The notes: a model not told the origin generated them from the letters alone. Positions 26,830-36,740 are shown, numbered from the stretch's first letter. The stretch: DNA of 64,000 bases from Verrucomicrobiia bacterium (GCA_035629175.1 DASPIL010000062.1:25297-89296); one strand, 5' to 3'. Numbers and translations are program-made.

Positions 26830-28353
26830 TCAGTTCGGCGATCTAAGGCTCCAGCGCGCTTTGTCGCTGGCGGGATCAAACTTAGTGAGACTTGGAGTGC
26901 TGCCGCCAACAGCAGTGAGGGCGAGCGGTTCGTCAGTGCCGGGCACCGCCTTGGGCATGATGCGGTAAGTGCCATCCGTCAATTGATCAATGCGCCACAA
27001 TTGTTCGGGAGCGCCGGTAAATTTGGGTGCCGTGACAACCTCGCGCTCCGCAGTCGCAGTGAGCGAACGATCCGTTCCCGCGATGCTGATCCTGTAGCAC
27101 GGCGACCCCAAATATCCCCCGGCATTGGTCACCGCAGTGATGGACCACTTCTGATGCGGCCGAAGCATGTAATCGCCCATCCTGACGTCGATGTTTCCAG
27201 CGGGCCAGTTCATCGACACCTCCCCAAGCGTCTGGAGCGGGATGGAAGTCACAGTGGCTGCGGCTGCGCTGGCACCACTCGCTGATCCCGGGGCACCCGG
27301 CGCATTCGTGCTGCCAGCGGCACTGGGACCGCCAGGACCGCCGAATCCCCCGCGGCGGCCGGGCATCCGCACGAAATCCACAGCCAGTTCGAGCGCGTAA
27401 CCTTTTCGCTCCGAATGGATCTGAAAATCACCGCCCCTGAAGTTCTCACCTGCAACAGGCCAGCCGTCTTTCCAAAGCAGCGCGCGAATGTCCAGGATGC
27501 TGCGGCCACTGCGGTCCAGGTCAGCTTCGTAATGACAGGAAAATTTCTGGACGCCATCTCCAAGGTTGATCCAACCGAAGTGCCCGGGTCCGAGATAGCG
27601 CCCGTTCGCGGCGACCACGAGCTTGCCGCCGCCCTTGAGCATATCGATGCCCATGTTATCCAGAAACGGGCCCGTCACTTTCCTGGATCGGCCCACACGG
27701 ATGTTATAGGTGGAGTTGGCGCCGTCGCAGCAGGTGCCATGTGTTCCCAGGAGATAATACCAGCCCTCATGATACATCAGCGCGGTGGCTTCACAGTCGA
27801 TCGCGATATTCACAGCCTCATTCCCCGAAACGCGCGCTCCTGTTTTTGGATCAAGTTCGACAATGCGAATAAATCCAAAATACGTGCCGTAGGTGAGCCA
27901 CAGCCGCCCGTCGTTCGGATCGAGCAGGAGTGACGGATCGATTGCGTCGCAGTCTTCAATGCCATCGCTCGATGCAACGACGATTGCTTCCGTGTATTGG
28001 AAGTCCGGCGAATTCGGATCGAGCGTTCTGTTCCACATCGTGAGGATTCGGCCGTTATGGCCGCCGCCCAAACCGCCTCCTGTCGCGCCATAGGCGATAA
28101 GATACCGATCTCCAATTTTAACGACATCAGGAGCCGCGCCGCCGCCCGGCCGAACTCCACCGCTGCGCCACGTCCAGCCATCCTCGGAAATCAATCCGCC
28201 TCTCCCTGTGCCGAACGTGTAAAACTTGCCGTCACATTCCATAATCGTGGACGGATCGTGGATGTAAGGTTCCCCGTCGAGGGCAACGGCTGAACTCGAT
28301 ACGCAAAGAGCGCACAGGCTGGCAACTGCGAACGCTGGAATTCGGGATTTCAT
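26830..28353 (-). CDS. Secreted GH43 family glycosidase (arabinanase-like) with ricin-type C-terminal domain
   Basis: The 507-residue protein has a signal peptide (MKSRIPAFAVASLCALCVSSSAVA). The propeller starts GEPYIHDPSTIMECDGKFY (catalytic base Asp) and shows DCDAIDPSLLLDPNDGRLWL (second Asp) and a putative acid Glu in IDCEATALMYHEGWYYLLGT. This pattern is typical of the endo-arabinanase-like GH43 branch. A Gly/Ala/Pro-rich linker (about 328-365) leads to a C-terminal beta-trefoil-like domain (about 400-505; QLWRIDQLTDGTYRIMPKA, TKFDPASDKARWSL). The substrate is probably arabinan or arabinoxylan. It follows the 28390 gene and the 29233 multienzyme on the same strand, likely as one operon. 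Confidence 0.85.
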   Translation of the reverse strand: MKSRIPAFAVASLCALCVSSSAVALDGEPYIHDPSTIMECDGKFYTFGTGRGGLISEDGWTWRSGGVRPGGGAAPDVVKIGDRYLIAYGATGGGLGGGHNGRILTMWNRTLDPNSPDFQYTEAIVVASSDGIEDCDAIDPSLLLDPNDGRLWLTYGTYFGFIRIVELDPKTGARVSGNEAVNIAIDCEATALMYHEGWYYLLGTHGTCCDGANSTYNIRVGRSRKVTGPFLDNMGIDMLKGGGKLVVAANGRYLGPGHFGWINLGDGVQKFSCHYEADLDRSGRSILDIRALLWKDGWPVAGENFRGGDFQIHSERKGYALELAVDFVRMPGRRGGFGGPGGPSAAGSTNAPGAPGSASGASAAAATVTSIPLQTLGEVSMNWPAGNIDVRMGDYMLRPHQKWSITAVTNAGGYLGSPCYRISIAGTDRSLTATAEREVVTAPKFTGAPEQLWRIDQLTDGTYRIMPKAVPGTDEPLALTAVGGSTPSLTKFDPASDKARWSLRSPN

Positions 28354-28389
28354 GAATTCAGGGACGAAACAAAACCAAAATCGGAAGCC

Positions 28390-29163
28390 TCATTGAATTT
28401 CGGCTGTCGCAACTTTCAACGAAAGATCTGTAATCGCATCACCATTTTCATCGATGAACCGCGCGCAGAAGTCGCTCATACCCGGGCCGTTGATGACGGC
28501 GCCGCGAATGATGTTCGTGCCCTTGTTGAGCGTGAGACGTTTCGAGACGCAGTCGTCCATCACCATGCGCCGATCTCCAGAAAGCACAACCGCCTCCCGC
28601 CCGTTCACCCACCATAGGGATGCTGAATTCGAGCCGACCGCGAGTCGCACGTTCTTCATCTCGCGTGGGGACTCGACGACGGTAACAGCCCAGAAAAGAA
28701 CGCCGTAAGTGGGCTTGTGAACACCATCCGCGAAGCGGAACAATTTGACGTTGAAGTTTGTGGTGTCGAGAGCGTGCCACGCCAGTTCTTCGCCCGCGAC
28801 TGTCACCGTGTCACCGTGGCGTGGCACAACCGTAAACTGGTTTGGAAAATATTCTGCGTGAAAGGCATCGCGAATGTAGCTGTCCGTGAACACGGTGTTG
28901 CTGCGATTCGGCTTCCGGATCGGCTCCAGCAGCGTCCACCGCTGCAGAAAACCTTCCTTGTCAGGCGCCTTCGGAGCCGCTGTTGCCGGAGTAAAGTAAG
29001 GTGCGAGGCTTCGCGGATGATCGGGCGTGTAGTCGCGAGCGCCTGGACCGGATGAAGGACGGTTGGTCGCATTGCCTGCGGGCGGGCTGGGTTCGGCGGA
29101 GAAGGCTTGAGACGCTGATACCGCCAGGACACAAACCACAATACCGATTGTTTTTCGAAGCAT
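28390..29163 (-). CDS. Secreted protein with galactose-binding-like domain, function unknown
   Basis: About 257 residues from MLRKTIGIVVCVLAVSASQA (signal peptide; chosen over an upstream in-frame start at 29214). The mature part has a proline-rich N-segment and then a beta-sandwich region with GEELAWHALDTTNFNVKLFR, LFWAVTVVESPREMKNVRLA, SASLWWVNGREAV and a C-terminal NIIRGAVINGPGMSDFCARF. Similar regions, as I recall, accompany acetyl-xylan esterases and glycoside hydrolases as accessory domains, but no catalytic serine motif is seen here. It may bind carbohydrate. It lies between the GH43-GH30 multienzyme and the arabinanase-like GH43 on the same strand. Confidence 0.6.
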   Translation of the reverse strand: MLRKTIGIVVCVLAVSASQAFSAEPSPPAGNATNRPSSGPGARDYTPDHPRSLAPYFTPATAAPKAPDKEGFLQRWTLLEPIRKPNRSNTVFTDSYIRDAFHAEYFPNQFTVVPRHGDTVTVAGEELAWHALDTTNFNVKLFRFADGVHKPTYGVLFWAVTVVESPREMKNVRLAVGSNSASLWWVNGREAVVLSGDRRMVMDDCVSKRLTLNKGTNIIRGAVINGPGMSDFCARFIDENGDAITDLSLKVATAEIQ

Positions 29164-29232
29164 AGTTTCAGCAGGGTTCGCCGGGGATTCTCCCGGCATT
29201 TCTGATCGACTCAATTGCCACTACACCCGCGT

Positions 29233-32200
29233 TTATCTGGTCAAACGATAAAACGTCCCCGGAATGTTTTCTGAAACCGGCAAGACCAATTGCCATTGTC
29301 CGTCTATGATCTGCGGTGCCGGCGAGGTCACATTCAACCAGTCCCCGAGCACGAGGTTCGTGCGGGATTGAACCGTGAATCCGGCCGACGCCAATGGCCA
29401 GGTCATCGTCAATGTCGTGGGTGTTGCGGCCACGCTGAGCGGCGGGTGGGCGTTGCTTAACAACTCGTTGGCACCCAGCGCGTGCATCGCGGCGATTTCC
29501 GCGGCCGTGTGCGACACACTGTAAATGCGGAACTCGTCGAACGTGGAATTCAAATACGCATCGCCTGCATATTGGGATCGCGCCAGGTAGTTGTTCACCG
29601 TGCTGCCCAGGCTCGCAGGCTTGAGTGTCAGCGCGTTGGTTCCCACCGGAACTCCGTTCAAATACAACGTTCCCGTGTTGCCGTTGAGCGTCACAGCGAC
29701 GTGATGCCAGACGCCCGCGCTCAAACTTGTGCTGCCATTGATCTGCTGCTCGCCGCCAGCACCGCCCGTCGTGATTGCAAACCGCAGGCGGCTCGTGCTT
29801 CCGTTTTGCGGCGTCAGGAACATGTAGCTCGTGGTGTTGTTTCCGAAATCGAAGATGCGCGTCCAGTTTGCGACGGAATTCAGACGAACCCACGTGGTGA
29901 TCGTGAAATTGCTCAACGTACTGACGATCCCTGCCGGGAGTCTCACGTATTGTTGCGCACCGGAGGCGAGCGTCAATTGGCCGCTCGCGAACGTCCCGCC
30001 ATTGAACACGGTTCCGTTCCAACCGAGGCCGCCCTCGGAATCTGCTGCGATCGTTCCGCCGGTCTCGCTAAAACTGTAACGGTGCGCCAACGCCGCAAGC
30101 GGCACGGTGCTGAAGCTCCAGATTCGGCCCAAGTTGGTGTTGCCCCCGGCGATTTCGTCCACGCGCCAGTAATACGTGGTCCCGCCAAATAGTGCTGGCG
30201 TGAACACGGTGTTGGTCAACATGCCCCTGAATTCGGGCGATGCAGCAGCCGCTTGCGCAACAGCGTTGGAACTTGTGCCGAGATAAATCGCGTGCGCCAA
30301 CGCGTTGCTGCCTGGTAACCAACTTAACGTGGCGCTGAGCGGCACACTCGTGGCATTCACTTCGGGCGACGGATCGCTGGCCGCTCCCACATTGACAAAT
30401 TTGTCCAACACCACCGTCGTCAGCGACGCGGGCGGCATCGTCAACTGGGATCCTGCCGCGCCAAGGAACTGAAACTTGTTCGTGCCGGCCGTTTGAAAGA
30501 CGCTTGAGTTAACGAATGGAAATGAAGCGAAGTTGAGATCCACCGTGGACGTTGCGCTGCTGCTGCGATTGATGAATACCGCCACAAGGCGCAGGTTGTC
30601 CGCCGTGACGTATGCCGATACGCGCACATTGGGATCCGTGGCGCTCGCCGCGACCCGCCGGCTTCCAGGCGTGATGTAGTAGGAGAAATGTTTCATCGCC
30701 CAATAGCTGGGCGACAGCCAGTAACCGCGCGACTGCGTCGGCGTTCCGGGCGGGGCATTGGTCCATTGAGCCTGATTCCATGGAAACTCAATCTGGATCA
30801 ATCCTCCATCCGTCCCCGGCCAGATCAGGCTCCAGTGGTTGTATCCGCTGGCCAATCCTTCGGTCAGGCAGTTGTGGATCAACGTCGCGGAATCCACCAT
30901 GTTGGAAACGCCGTACTCCGTCATGAAGTGCGGCTTGCCGGGGAAAATATTGGTGGAGGATCGCAGACTCCCGTTATAGCCATCGATCGTGCCATCGGTG
31001 CTGTCGCCATAAAGATGATACGCTACGCCGTAAAAATGATTCGGGTTCAACGTGGCCGCATAGTTCGCCAGCGTGTTGTAACGAATGTGAACCACTTCCG
31101 GCGCGAGAAGCTTTGGCGCCGACGGCAAATTCGTCAGCCTTGAATAGACCGCGTCGAGCGCCTTCGAATAGCTCGCGTAGTTCGTGCCATTCACCACACC
31201 TTCGGCCGGACGAAAAATGCACGAGTCATAGCTCGCTTCCCAGTCAGGTTCGTTCTGGATGCTGATCCATGTGGGTGAAACGCCAACGGCGCGATACGCG
31301 ACCAGGGCGTCGTGCCAGTAGTTGGCAAACGCGCTGTAGGCAAAGCCGCCGTTCGTGAAGATCAGCGTCCCGCCGTTGCCGACCTGTCCGTTGCTTTTAA
31401 GAAACGCGGGCGGCGCCCAAGAGCTCATGTAAACCGGCACCGGCCGTCCAAGGATTTGACTGGCGCGTGCAACAAATTCAGGGGCGTCGGGATCGAAGTT
31501 GGGCGTTCCCTGGTAGCGGAACCAGTTTCCCAGCCGCAGCATCGACAGGTTCAGGCCTGCAAAGGCGTTCGTATAAATCTCGTTCTTGTAAGGATGCGCC
31601 GTCACCCATCCGTTGTAGAAGCAAATCGCGCCGCCGAACCCTTCAATGGTTTGAAACACATTACTCGTGTTTACCGTCGCGGTGGGCATGGGCGCCGTGC
31701 CCGTTCCGCCAGCGTCGAGATTCGCGACGGTAAAGTTGAAGCCCGATGGTCCAAATGCGAACTGGTCCAGGTCGAGGCCATCCTCGCGCGCGCCGATTTG
31801 AAACGTTTGGGTCAAGCCGCCGGGCGGCACAGTAAACGTAATGGGCGTCTCTCCGCCGCCTGTCGTGAATTGCGATAGGTTAACCCATTTCCACACGCCG
31901 CCGCCCGCTTCCCCGCTGCCGGCAACGACTTCGCTGGGGCTCGCAAAACCCGCGATGGCGAGGCCGTTGACGAAAATCCAGTCTCCGTTCGACGTCGGGG
32001 ATTTGGCGCCAAAACCATTCGCGTAAAACAAACTGTCGTCGTTAAATCCCCCGGGTCCGACACGAAGCCGTGCGTAAAGGTTGTAGGTGCCCGCCGCCGG
32101 GAACGTGACCGTGTAACTCGCAATACGCGCAGCGCTGCCGGGATTTCCCGTGTTGACGTTCGTGGTCGATATCGAAACGAACTGCACACCGCCCGCGATT

Positions 32201-33621
32201 CCATTGGTGAAGTTGGCTCCCAGCGTTGCCGACTCGGCTTCGATGGTTAACGGCGACGCGTTGCCAGTTCCCGAACCGTATTGAAATTGCCACCAGTTGA
32301 GGTTGAACAGTTCGCCGGGGCCGCCGCCAAATCGAAGATAAAGATCGTGCACTCCCGATGCGCCGCTGACTGCCGACGAGGCAATCGTCCATGTCTGTTC
32401 GTCTCCCGTGGAGGGAACGATGCATGTGCCCACAAGTGGGCCCGTCACACTATCCAGCCGCAACTCAACAATACCGCCGCTCCCCGCGCTGGCGACTCGC
32501 GCGTAAAACGCAGATGCTCCCGCGCCAAAATCCACGCCGCGGACACGAATCCACGAACCGTTGGTGATGAAAGTCACGTTCAGCCCGCCCTCGGAGCAAA
32601 CTTCCGTGCGGATTCCACTTTGCCGATGCATGGTTTCCGCTTCAACACGGAGATACGGATTCACATTCTTAAGTTGCGCCAGGCCATCCGTTGTGGGCGT
32701 GACCTGCTGAATGGAACCGTCCGCGTTGTAATGGATTTGATCGACACAGATGCTGCGCTTGTAAACCGCCTGTGAATCGGGAAGGCCGTTCTGCAGGGCT
32801 GCGGCGCGGTTGTGATAGACGATGTACCAATTGCCTTTGAACGAAACCGTCGAGTGATGATTGTTGTTGAAGACGTTCTGCGGCGGATTCGCCAGGACGG
32901 TGCCTTGGGCGGCAAACCCATTCGTCGGATTGGAATTGGTGACGCAGCCAATCACCATGCCCGCGTTGGGCCGCGTGGAATAGGTGAGGTAATATTGGCC
33001 CGCGCGCTTGTGCATGTGCGCGGCTTCAAAAAAATCCGGGGTGTTCAGAGGTTGCGCGGACCCGCTCACGCTCGTCAGGTTCGGATTGAGCCTGATGACG
33101 CGCGAATTCGTGGGATATTGCCCGCCGAAATAGAGGTACGTCTGACCGTCATCATCAATAAAGGCGCCCGGATCAAACAACCATTGAGTCGAGGATGTTG
33201 CGCCCGGCGTCGAATGCGTGATCAGCGCGCTGCCCCGCGCATCGATGAAAGGGCCCGTCGGAACGCTGCTCGTGGCGACGCCAATGTTCCCCGCGCCATT
33301 TGCAAAATAGAGGTAAACCGTGTTTTGATTCGACACTGCCGACGGTGCCCAGGTGAGGTTCGCCCATGAAGTCGAATTCGCGCGAAAGACAACGCCGTGA
33401 TCGGTCCAGTTCTTCAGGTCGTCGCTTGAGAAACAGGTGATCGACGACATTAAGTAGCCGTTCGTCCCGTTCTCGTCGTCGTTCGAGCAGTAGATGTAAA
33501 GCCGTCCGTTGAATTCCATCGCGGCCGGGTCCGCGGCGTAACGATGCGAAACGATTGGGTAATCCGCAAACGCCGTCACGGCAATGCCCAGCGCGAGCGT
33601 CATCAGGATGGTCTTGAGCAT
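29233..33621 (-). CDS. Multicatalytic secreted xylanase: GH43 - CBM6 - CBM35-like - GH30 - LamG
   Basis: About 1462 residues from MLKTILMTLALGIAVTAFADYP (signal peptide). This start has a GGAAGAG upstream; in-frame ATGs at 33666 and 33933 are alternatives. Domain order: GH43 propeller (HRYAADPAAMEFNGRLYIYC, LFDPGAFIDDDGQTYLYFGG, FFEAAHMHKRAGQYYLTYST); CBM6 (LRVEAETMHRQSGIRTE to NLNWWQFQYG); a second CBM6/35-like domain (LTIEAESATLGANFTNGIAG); and a GH30 barrel (QTIEGFGGAICFYNGW, acid/base Glu in ISIQNEPDWEA, nucleophile Glu in PHFMTEYGVSN). A Y-rich sandwich, an FN3/Ig-like part and a LamG/concanavalin domain (HRYSFSETGGTIAADSEGGL, FTITTWVRLN) complete it. GH30 of this type acts as (glucurono)xylanase, while GH43 removes side chains or ends. 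Two operator palindromes lie upstream. Confidence 0.9.
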   Translation of the reverse strand: MLKTILMTLALGIAVTAFADYPIVSHRYAADPAAMEFNGRLYIYCSNDDENGTNGYLMSSITCFSSDDLKNWTDHGVVFRANSTSWANLTWAPSAVSNQNTVYLYFANGAGNIGVATSSVPTGPFIDARGSALITHSTPGATSSTQWLFDPGAFIDDDGQTYLYFGGQYPTNSRVIRLNPNLTSVSGSAQPLNTPDFFEAAHMHKRAGQYYLTYSTRPNAGMVIGCVTNSNPTNGFAAQGTVLANPPQNVFNNNHHSTVSFKGNWYIVYHNRAAALQNGLPDSQAVYKRSICVDQIHYNADGSIQQVTPTTDGLAQLKNVNPYLRVEAETMHRQSGIRTEVCSEGGLNVTFITNGSWIRVRGVDFGAGASAFYARVASAGSGGIVELRLDSVTGPLVGTCIVPSTGDEQTWTIASSAVSGASGVHDLYLRFGGGPGELFNLNWWQFQYGSGTGNASPLTIEAESATLGANFTNGIAGGVQFVSISTTNVNTGNPGSAARIASYTVTFPAAGTYNLYARLRVGPGGFNDDSLFYANGFGAKSPTSNGDWIFVNGLAIAGFASPSEVVAGSGEAGGGVWKWVNLSQFTTGGGETPITFTVPPGGLTQTFQIGAREDGLDLDQFAFGPSGFNFTVANLDAGGTGTAPMPTATVNTSNVFQTIEGFGGAICFYNGWVTAHPYKNEIYTNAFAGLNLSMLRLGNWFRYQGTPNFDPDAPEFVARASQILGRPVPVYMSSWAPPAFLKSNGQVGNGGTLIFTNGGFAYSAFANYWHDALVAYRAVGVSPTWISIQNEPDWEASYDSCIFRPAEGVVNGTNYASYSKALDAVYSRLTNLPSAPKLLAPEVVHIRYNTLANYAATLNPNHFYGVAYHLYGDSTDGTIDGYNGSLRSSTNIFPGKPHFMTEYGVSNMVDSATLIHNCLTEGLASGYNHWSLIWPGTDGGLIQIEFPWNQAQWTNAPPGTPTQSRGYWLSPSYWAMKHFSYYITPGSRRVAASATDPNVRVSAYVTADNLRLVAVFINRSSSATSTVDLNFASFPFVNSSVFQTAGTNKFQFLGAAGSQLTMPPASLTTVVLDKFVNVGAASDPSPEVNATSVPLSATLSWLPGSNALAHAIYLGTSSNAVAQAAAASPEFRGMLTNTVFTPALFGGTTYYWRVDEIAGGNTNLGRIWSFSTVPLAALAHRYSFSETGGTIAADSEGGLGWNGTVFNGGTFASGQLTLASGAQQYVRLPAGIVSTLSNFTITTWVRLNSVANWTRIFDFGNNTTSYMFLTPQNGSTSRLRFAITTGGAGGEQQINGSTSLSAGVWHHVAVTLNGNTGTLYLNGVPVGTNALTLKPASLGSTVNNYLARSQYAGDAYLNSTFDEFRIYSVSHTAAEIAAMHALGANELLSNAHPPLSVAATPTTLTMTWPLASAGFTVQSRTNLVLGDWLNVTSPAPQIIDGQWQLVLPVSENIPGTFYRLTR

Positions 33622-33812
33622 CGCTGCGATACTCTTCCGCACGGTGAACGTTAATGTCATTGTCATTTCGGCGCTCAGGCCGTCGATCGGACAGCCAAAT
33701 TGGAGTTCACTGTCTCGACCGCAGGCGATGCGAAGCAGTTGAAGGACGCACAACAAGGCTGGGTGTGTGAACGGCTTGGCGCAATGTAGCCGACCGTCTC
33801 CGGCCCGGCCTA

Positions 33813-33828
33813 TACGACGAACGTCATA
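33813..33828. promoter_or_regulatory. Palindromic operator candidate, site B
   Basis: TACGACGAACGTCATA differs from site A (18138) at only two positions. It lies 192 nt upstream of the minus-strand GH43-GH30 start and 200 nt upstream of the plus-strand GH43, in their shared divergent promoter region. Confidence 0.65.
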
Positions 33829-33882
33829 CCCGGAGTTCCGAGCCACAGGCTTGCGCGCGTATCGCAGCTTCAAACCAGCCGC

Positions 33883-33898
33883 TATGACGTTTGTCGTA
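33883..33898. promoter_or_regulatory. Palindromic operator candidate, site C
   Basis: TATGACGTTTGTCGTA is, on the other strand, TACGACAAACGTCATA, one base different from site B. The B-C centre distance is 70 bp, close to seven helical turns. Two sites in one divergent region favour cooperative binding or looping. Confidence 0.65.
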
Positions 33899-34027
33899 TA
33901 GGAGACGCCAAGGCCTTCATTTAGCGTCCGCACACATTCGCCTCATGTTTTCCGATTCCGTAATCTCGAATAGGAATTTGCCCGTCCGCACGCCAAACTC
34001 ATCCGAAGCCCATTTCAAATCAATGCC

Positions 34028-35632
34028 ATGAAATCCCTCCTTGGAACACTTGTTGGAATTGCAGCGTTTTCCTTCTGCGCGACAACGCCCCTGAACGCAG
34101 CGGAACCCGCCGTGGGCGCCCAGAACCCGATCATCCACGCCGACGTTCCCGACATCGCCATGATCCGCGTGGGCGACACGTATTACATGAGCAGCACCAC
34201 CATGCACATGAGCCCCGGCGTGCCGATCATGAAGTCAAAGGACCTGGTGAACTGGGAGATTGTGAACTACGCCTGCGACGTTCTCGATGACCTGGACGAA
34301 TTGAACCTCGCCAACGGGAAACACACGTATGGCCGCGGATCCTGGGCGAGCAGCATTCGATTTCACAAAGGTGTTTACTACGTCACCACGTTCGCGGCGA
34401 CGACCGGGAAGACTCACGTTTACACGACGCGGGACATCGAGAAAGGTCCGTGGGAAGCGAAGTCGTTCCGTCCATCGCTGCACGATCATTCGCTTTTCTT
34501 CGACGATGACGGCCGCGTTTACATGATTTACGGCGGAGGCAACTTGCGCCTCGTGGAATTGAAGGAGGATCTTTCCGGGCTTTTGGAAGGCGGCTTGAAC
34601 CAGGTCGTCGTCACCAACGCCCACCTGATTGCGTCAACGAATGTCGGGTTGAACGCTGAAGGTTCGCAGCTCATGAAGGTGAACGGCAAGTATTACCTGT
34701 TCAACATCTGCTGGCCTCGCGGCGGAATGCGCACCGTGCTCATTCATCGCGCCGACAAACTCGCAGGCCCCTGGGAAGGCCGGGTCGCGCTGCAGGACAA
34801 AGGCGTCGCACAGGGAAGCATCATCGACACTCCCGCCGGCGAATGGTTCGCCTATCTCTTCCAGGATTCCGGCGCGGTCGGCCGGATTCCCTACCTTGTG
34901 CCCGTCAAATCGGAGGATGGCTGGCCCGTGCTCGGTGTTGAGGGAAAAGTCCCAATGACCCTCAACCTGCCGCCGAGCCGCGGCTTGATTCCGGGAATCG
35001 TTGCACCCGATGAATTCGATCGCGACGCCGGAGACCGTCCGCTGCCGCTGGTGTGGCAGTGGAATCATAATCCCGACAACAAACTCTGGTCGCTGACCGA
35101 ACGCCCCGGGTTCCTGCGTCTGACCACGGGCCGAACCGATCAACATTTCCTATCCGCCCGAAACACACTCACGCAGCGCACGATCGGCCCGGAATGTTCG
35201 GGCATCACGGCCCTGGATATCCGTCATTTGAAGGACGGAGACTTTGCGGGGCTCGCATTGCTGCAGGCGCAATACGGATTGGTGGGCGTAAAGGCCGAAG
35301 CCGGCACAAATTTCGTGGTGATGGCAAGCGCGCAATCGAGCGGACTACGCGGCCGGGCGAGTGAAGCGCGCGAAGTAGAGCGGGTGCCGATCGGCGCGAC
35401 GCAGGTGTTCTTGCGGGCGGAGTGCGATTTCCGGAACAAGACCGACAGGGCGCGCTTTTCCTACAGCCTGGACGGTCAATCGTGGAACCGCATCGGCAAT
35501 GAATTAAGGATGAGCTACACGCTTCCGCATTTCATGGGTTATCGCTTCGGCCTGTTTAATTTCGCAACCAAGGAAGCAGGCGGTCACGCTGATTTCGATT
35601 ACTTTCGAATCACCGACAAAATCTCGAATTGA
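34028..35632 (+). CDS. Secreted GH43 beta-xylosidase-type glycosidase with C-terminal sandwich
   Basis: The 534-residue enzyme starts MKSLLGTLVGIAAFSFCATTPL (signal peptide). The propeller opens NPIIHADVPDIAMIRVGDTY with the base Asp, followed by DLVNWEIVNYACDVLDDLDE, HDHSLFFDDDGRVYMIYGGG and the acid-bearing region LNAEGSQLMKVNGKYYLFNI. From about residue 330 a concanavalin-like DUF1349-type sandwich follows (WQWNHNPDNKLWSLTERPGF, YSLDGQSWNRIGNELRMSYT). This branch of GH43 cleaves xylose or arabinose from oligosaccharides. It is divergent from the GH43-GH30 multienzyme and shares operator sites B and C with it, so the two are probably co-regulated. Confidence 0.88.
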   Translation: MKSLLGTLVGIAAFSFCATTPLNAAEPAVGAQNPIIHADVPDIAMIRVGDTYYMSSTTMHMSPGVPIMKSKDLVNWEIVNYACDVLDDLDELNLANGKHTYGRGSWASSIRFHKGVYYVTTFAATTGKTHVYTTRDIEKGPWEAKSFRPSLHDHSLFFDDDGRVYMIYGGGNLRLVELKEDLSGLLEGGLNQVVVTNAHLIASTNVGLNAEGSQLMKVNGKYYLFNICWPRGGMRTVLIHRADKLAGPWEGRVALQDKGVAQGSIIDTPAGEWFAYLFQDSGAVGRIPYLVPVKSEDGWPVLGVEGKVPMTLNLPPSRGLIPGIVAPDEFDRDAGDRPLPLVWQWNHNPDNKLWSLTERPGFLRLTTGRTDQHFLSARNTLTQRTIGPECSGITALDIRHLKDGDFAGLALLQAQYGLVGVKAEAGTNFVVMASAQSSGLRGRASEAREVERVPIGATQVFLRAECDFRNKTDRARFSYSLDGQSWNRIGNELRMSYTLPHFMGYRFGLFNFATKEAGGHADFDYFRITDKISN

Positions 35633-35705
35633 ATCAGCACTCCTCGCTCGTCCGGAACTTTAACCACGAATCACACAGCGCGGCAGAGCCGCAACCAAAG
35701 AGGGA

Positions 35706-36740
35706 AGGGAAAAACGGGTTTACGCGAATTGCGCGAATTGAAGAGAGGAAGTTCAACCGCGAATCACACGAACCACACGAACCAGACGAAGAGACAGCAG
35801 CAGAATTGAAAATCCAACCACGAATGGAGACGGATGAACCTGGATTCAGAAACAGCTTCCTTTGCCCTTTCTCTGCTGCCTCTGTGTGCTCCTGTTAAAC
35901 GTCTTCTCTTTGTGCCCGTCCCGTAAGGCAGCTTCTTTTAAGTTCTGGAGGCAGATCGGGAAAGCAAAAACGGGTTGACACGAATTGCACGGATTGAAGG
36001 GAGGAAGTTCAACCACGAACCACACGAACCACACGAACCACACGAACCACACGAACCACACGAACCAGACGAAGAGACAGCAGCGGAATTGAAAATCCAA
36101 CTACGGATGGAGACGGATGAACAAGGATTCGGAAACAGCTTCCTCTGCCCTTTCTCTGCTGCCTCTGCGTGCTCCGGGTAAACGTCTTCTCTTTGTGCCC
36201 GTCCCGTGAGGCAGCTTCTATTGAGTTCGGGAGGCAGATCGGGGACAAAACGGGTTGACACGAATTGCACGGATTGAAGAGAGGAAGTTCAACCACGAAT
36301 CACACGAACTACACGAAAAAACAGCAGTGGAGATGAAAATCTAATCACGGATGGAGACGGATGAACACGGATTCGGAAACAGCTTCCTTTGCCCTTTCTC
36401 TGCTGCCTCTGCGTGCTCCTGTTAAACGTCTTCTCTTTGTGCCCGTCCCGTGAGGCAGCTTCTTTTGAGTTCTGGAGGCAGATCGGGGACAAAACGGGTT
36501 GACACGAATTGCACGGATTGAAGGGAGGAAGTTCAACCACGAACCACACGAACCACACGAACCACACGAACCACACGAACCACACGAACCACACGAACCA
36601 CACGAACCAGACGAAGAGACCGCAGCGGAATTGAAAATCCAACTAAGGATGGAGATGGATGAACACCGATTCGGAAACAGCTTCCTTTGCCCTTTCTCTG
36701 CTGCCTCTGCGTGCTCCTGTTGAACGTTTTCACTCCGTCT
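35706..36740. repeat. Four imperfect ~240-280 bp units carrying a CCACACGAA nonamer VNTR
   Basis: The units begin near 35706, 35965, 36246 and 36489 with variants of AACGGGTTGACACGAATTGC and end with variants of TTCTCTTTGTGCCCGTCCCG, AGGCAGCTTCTTTTGAGTTC and GAGGCAGATCGGGGAC. Inside each unit is a run of CCACACGAA, about 2 copies in unit 1, 6 in unit 2, 2 in unit 3 and 8 in unit 4. The region 35633-36813 holds no supported gene. Because 9 is a multiple of 3, the runs stay open in all frames (His-Glu-Pro on plus, Gly-Ser-Cys or Val-Arg-Val on minus), which produces false ORFs. A reversed degenerate relative appears near 53630-53760. Confidence 0.85.

Noticed and set aside
35706..36740. Regular repeats that could be taken for a CRISPR array
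   Set aside because: The 9-bp units are contiguous without unique spacers, and the larger units of about 240-280 bp are far longer than any CRISPR repeat-spacer period.
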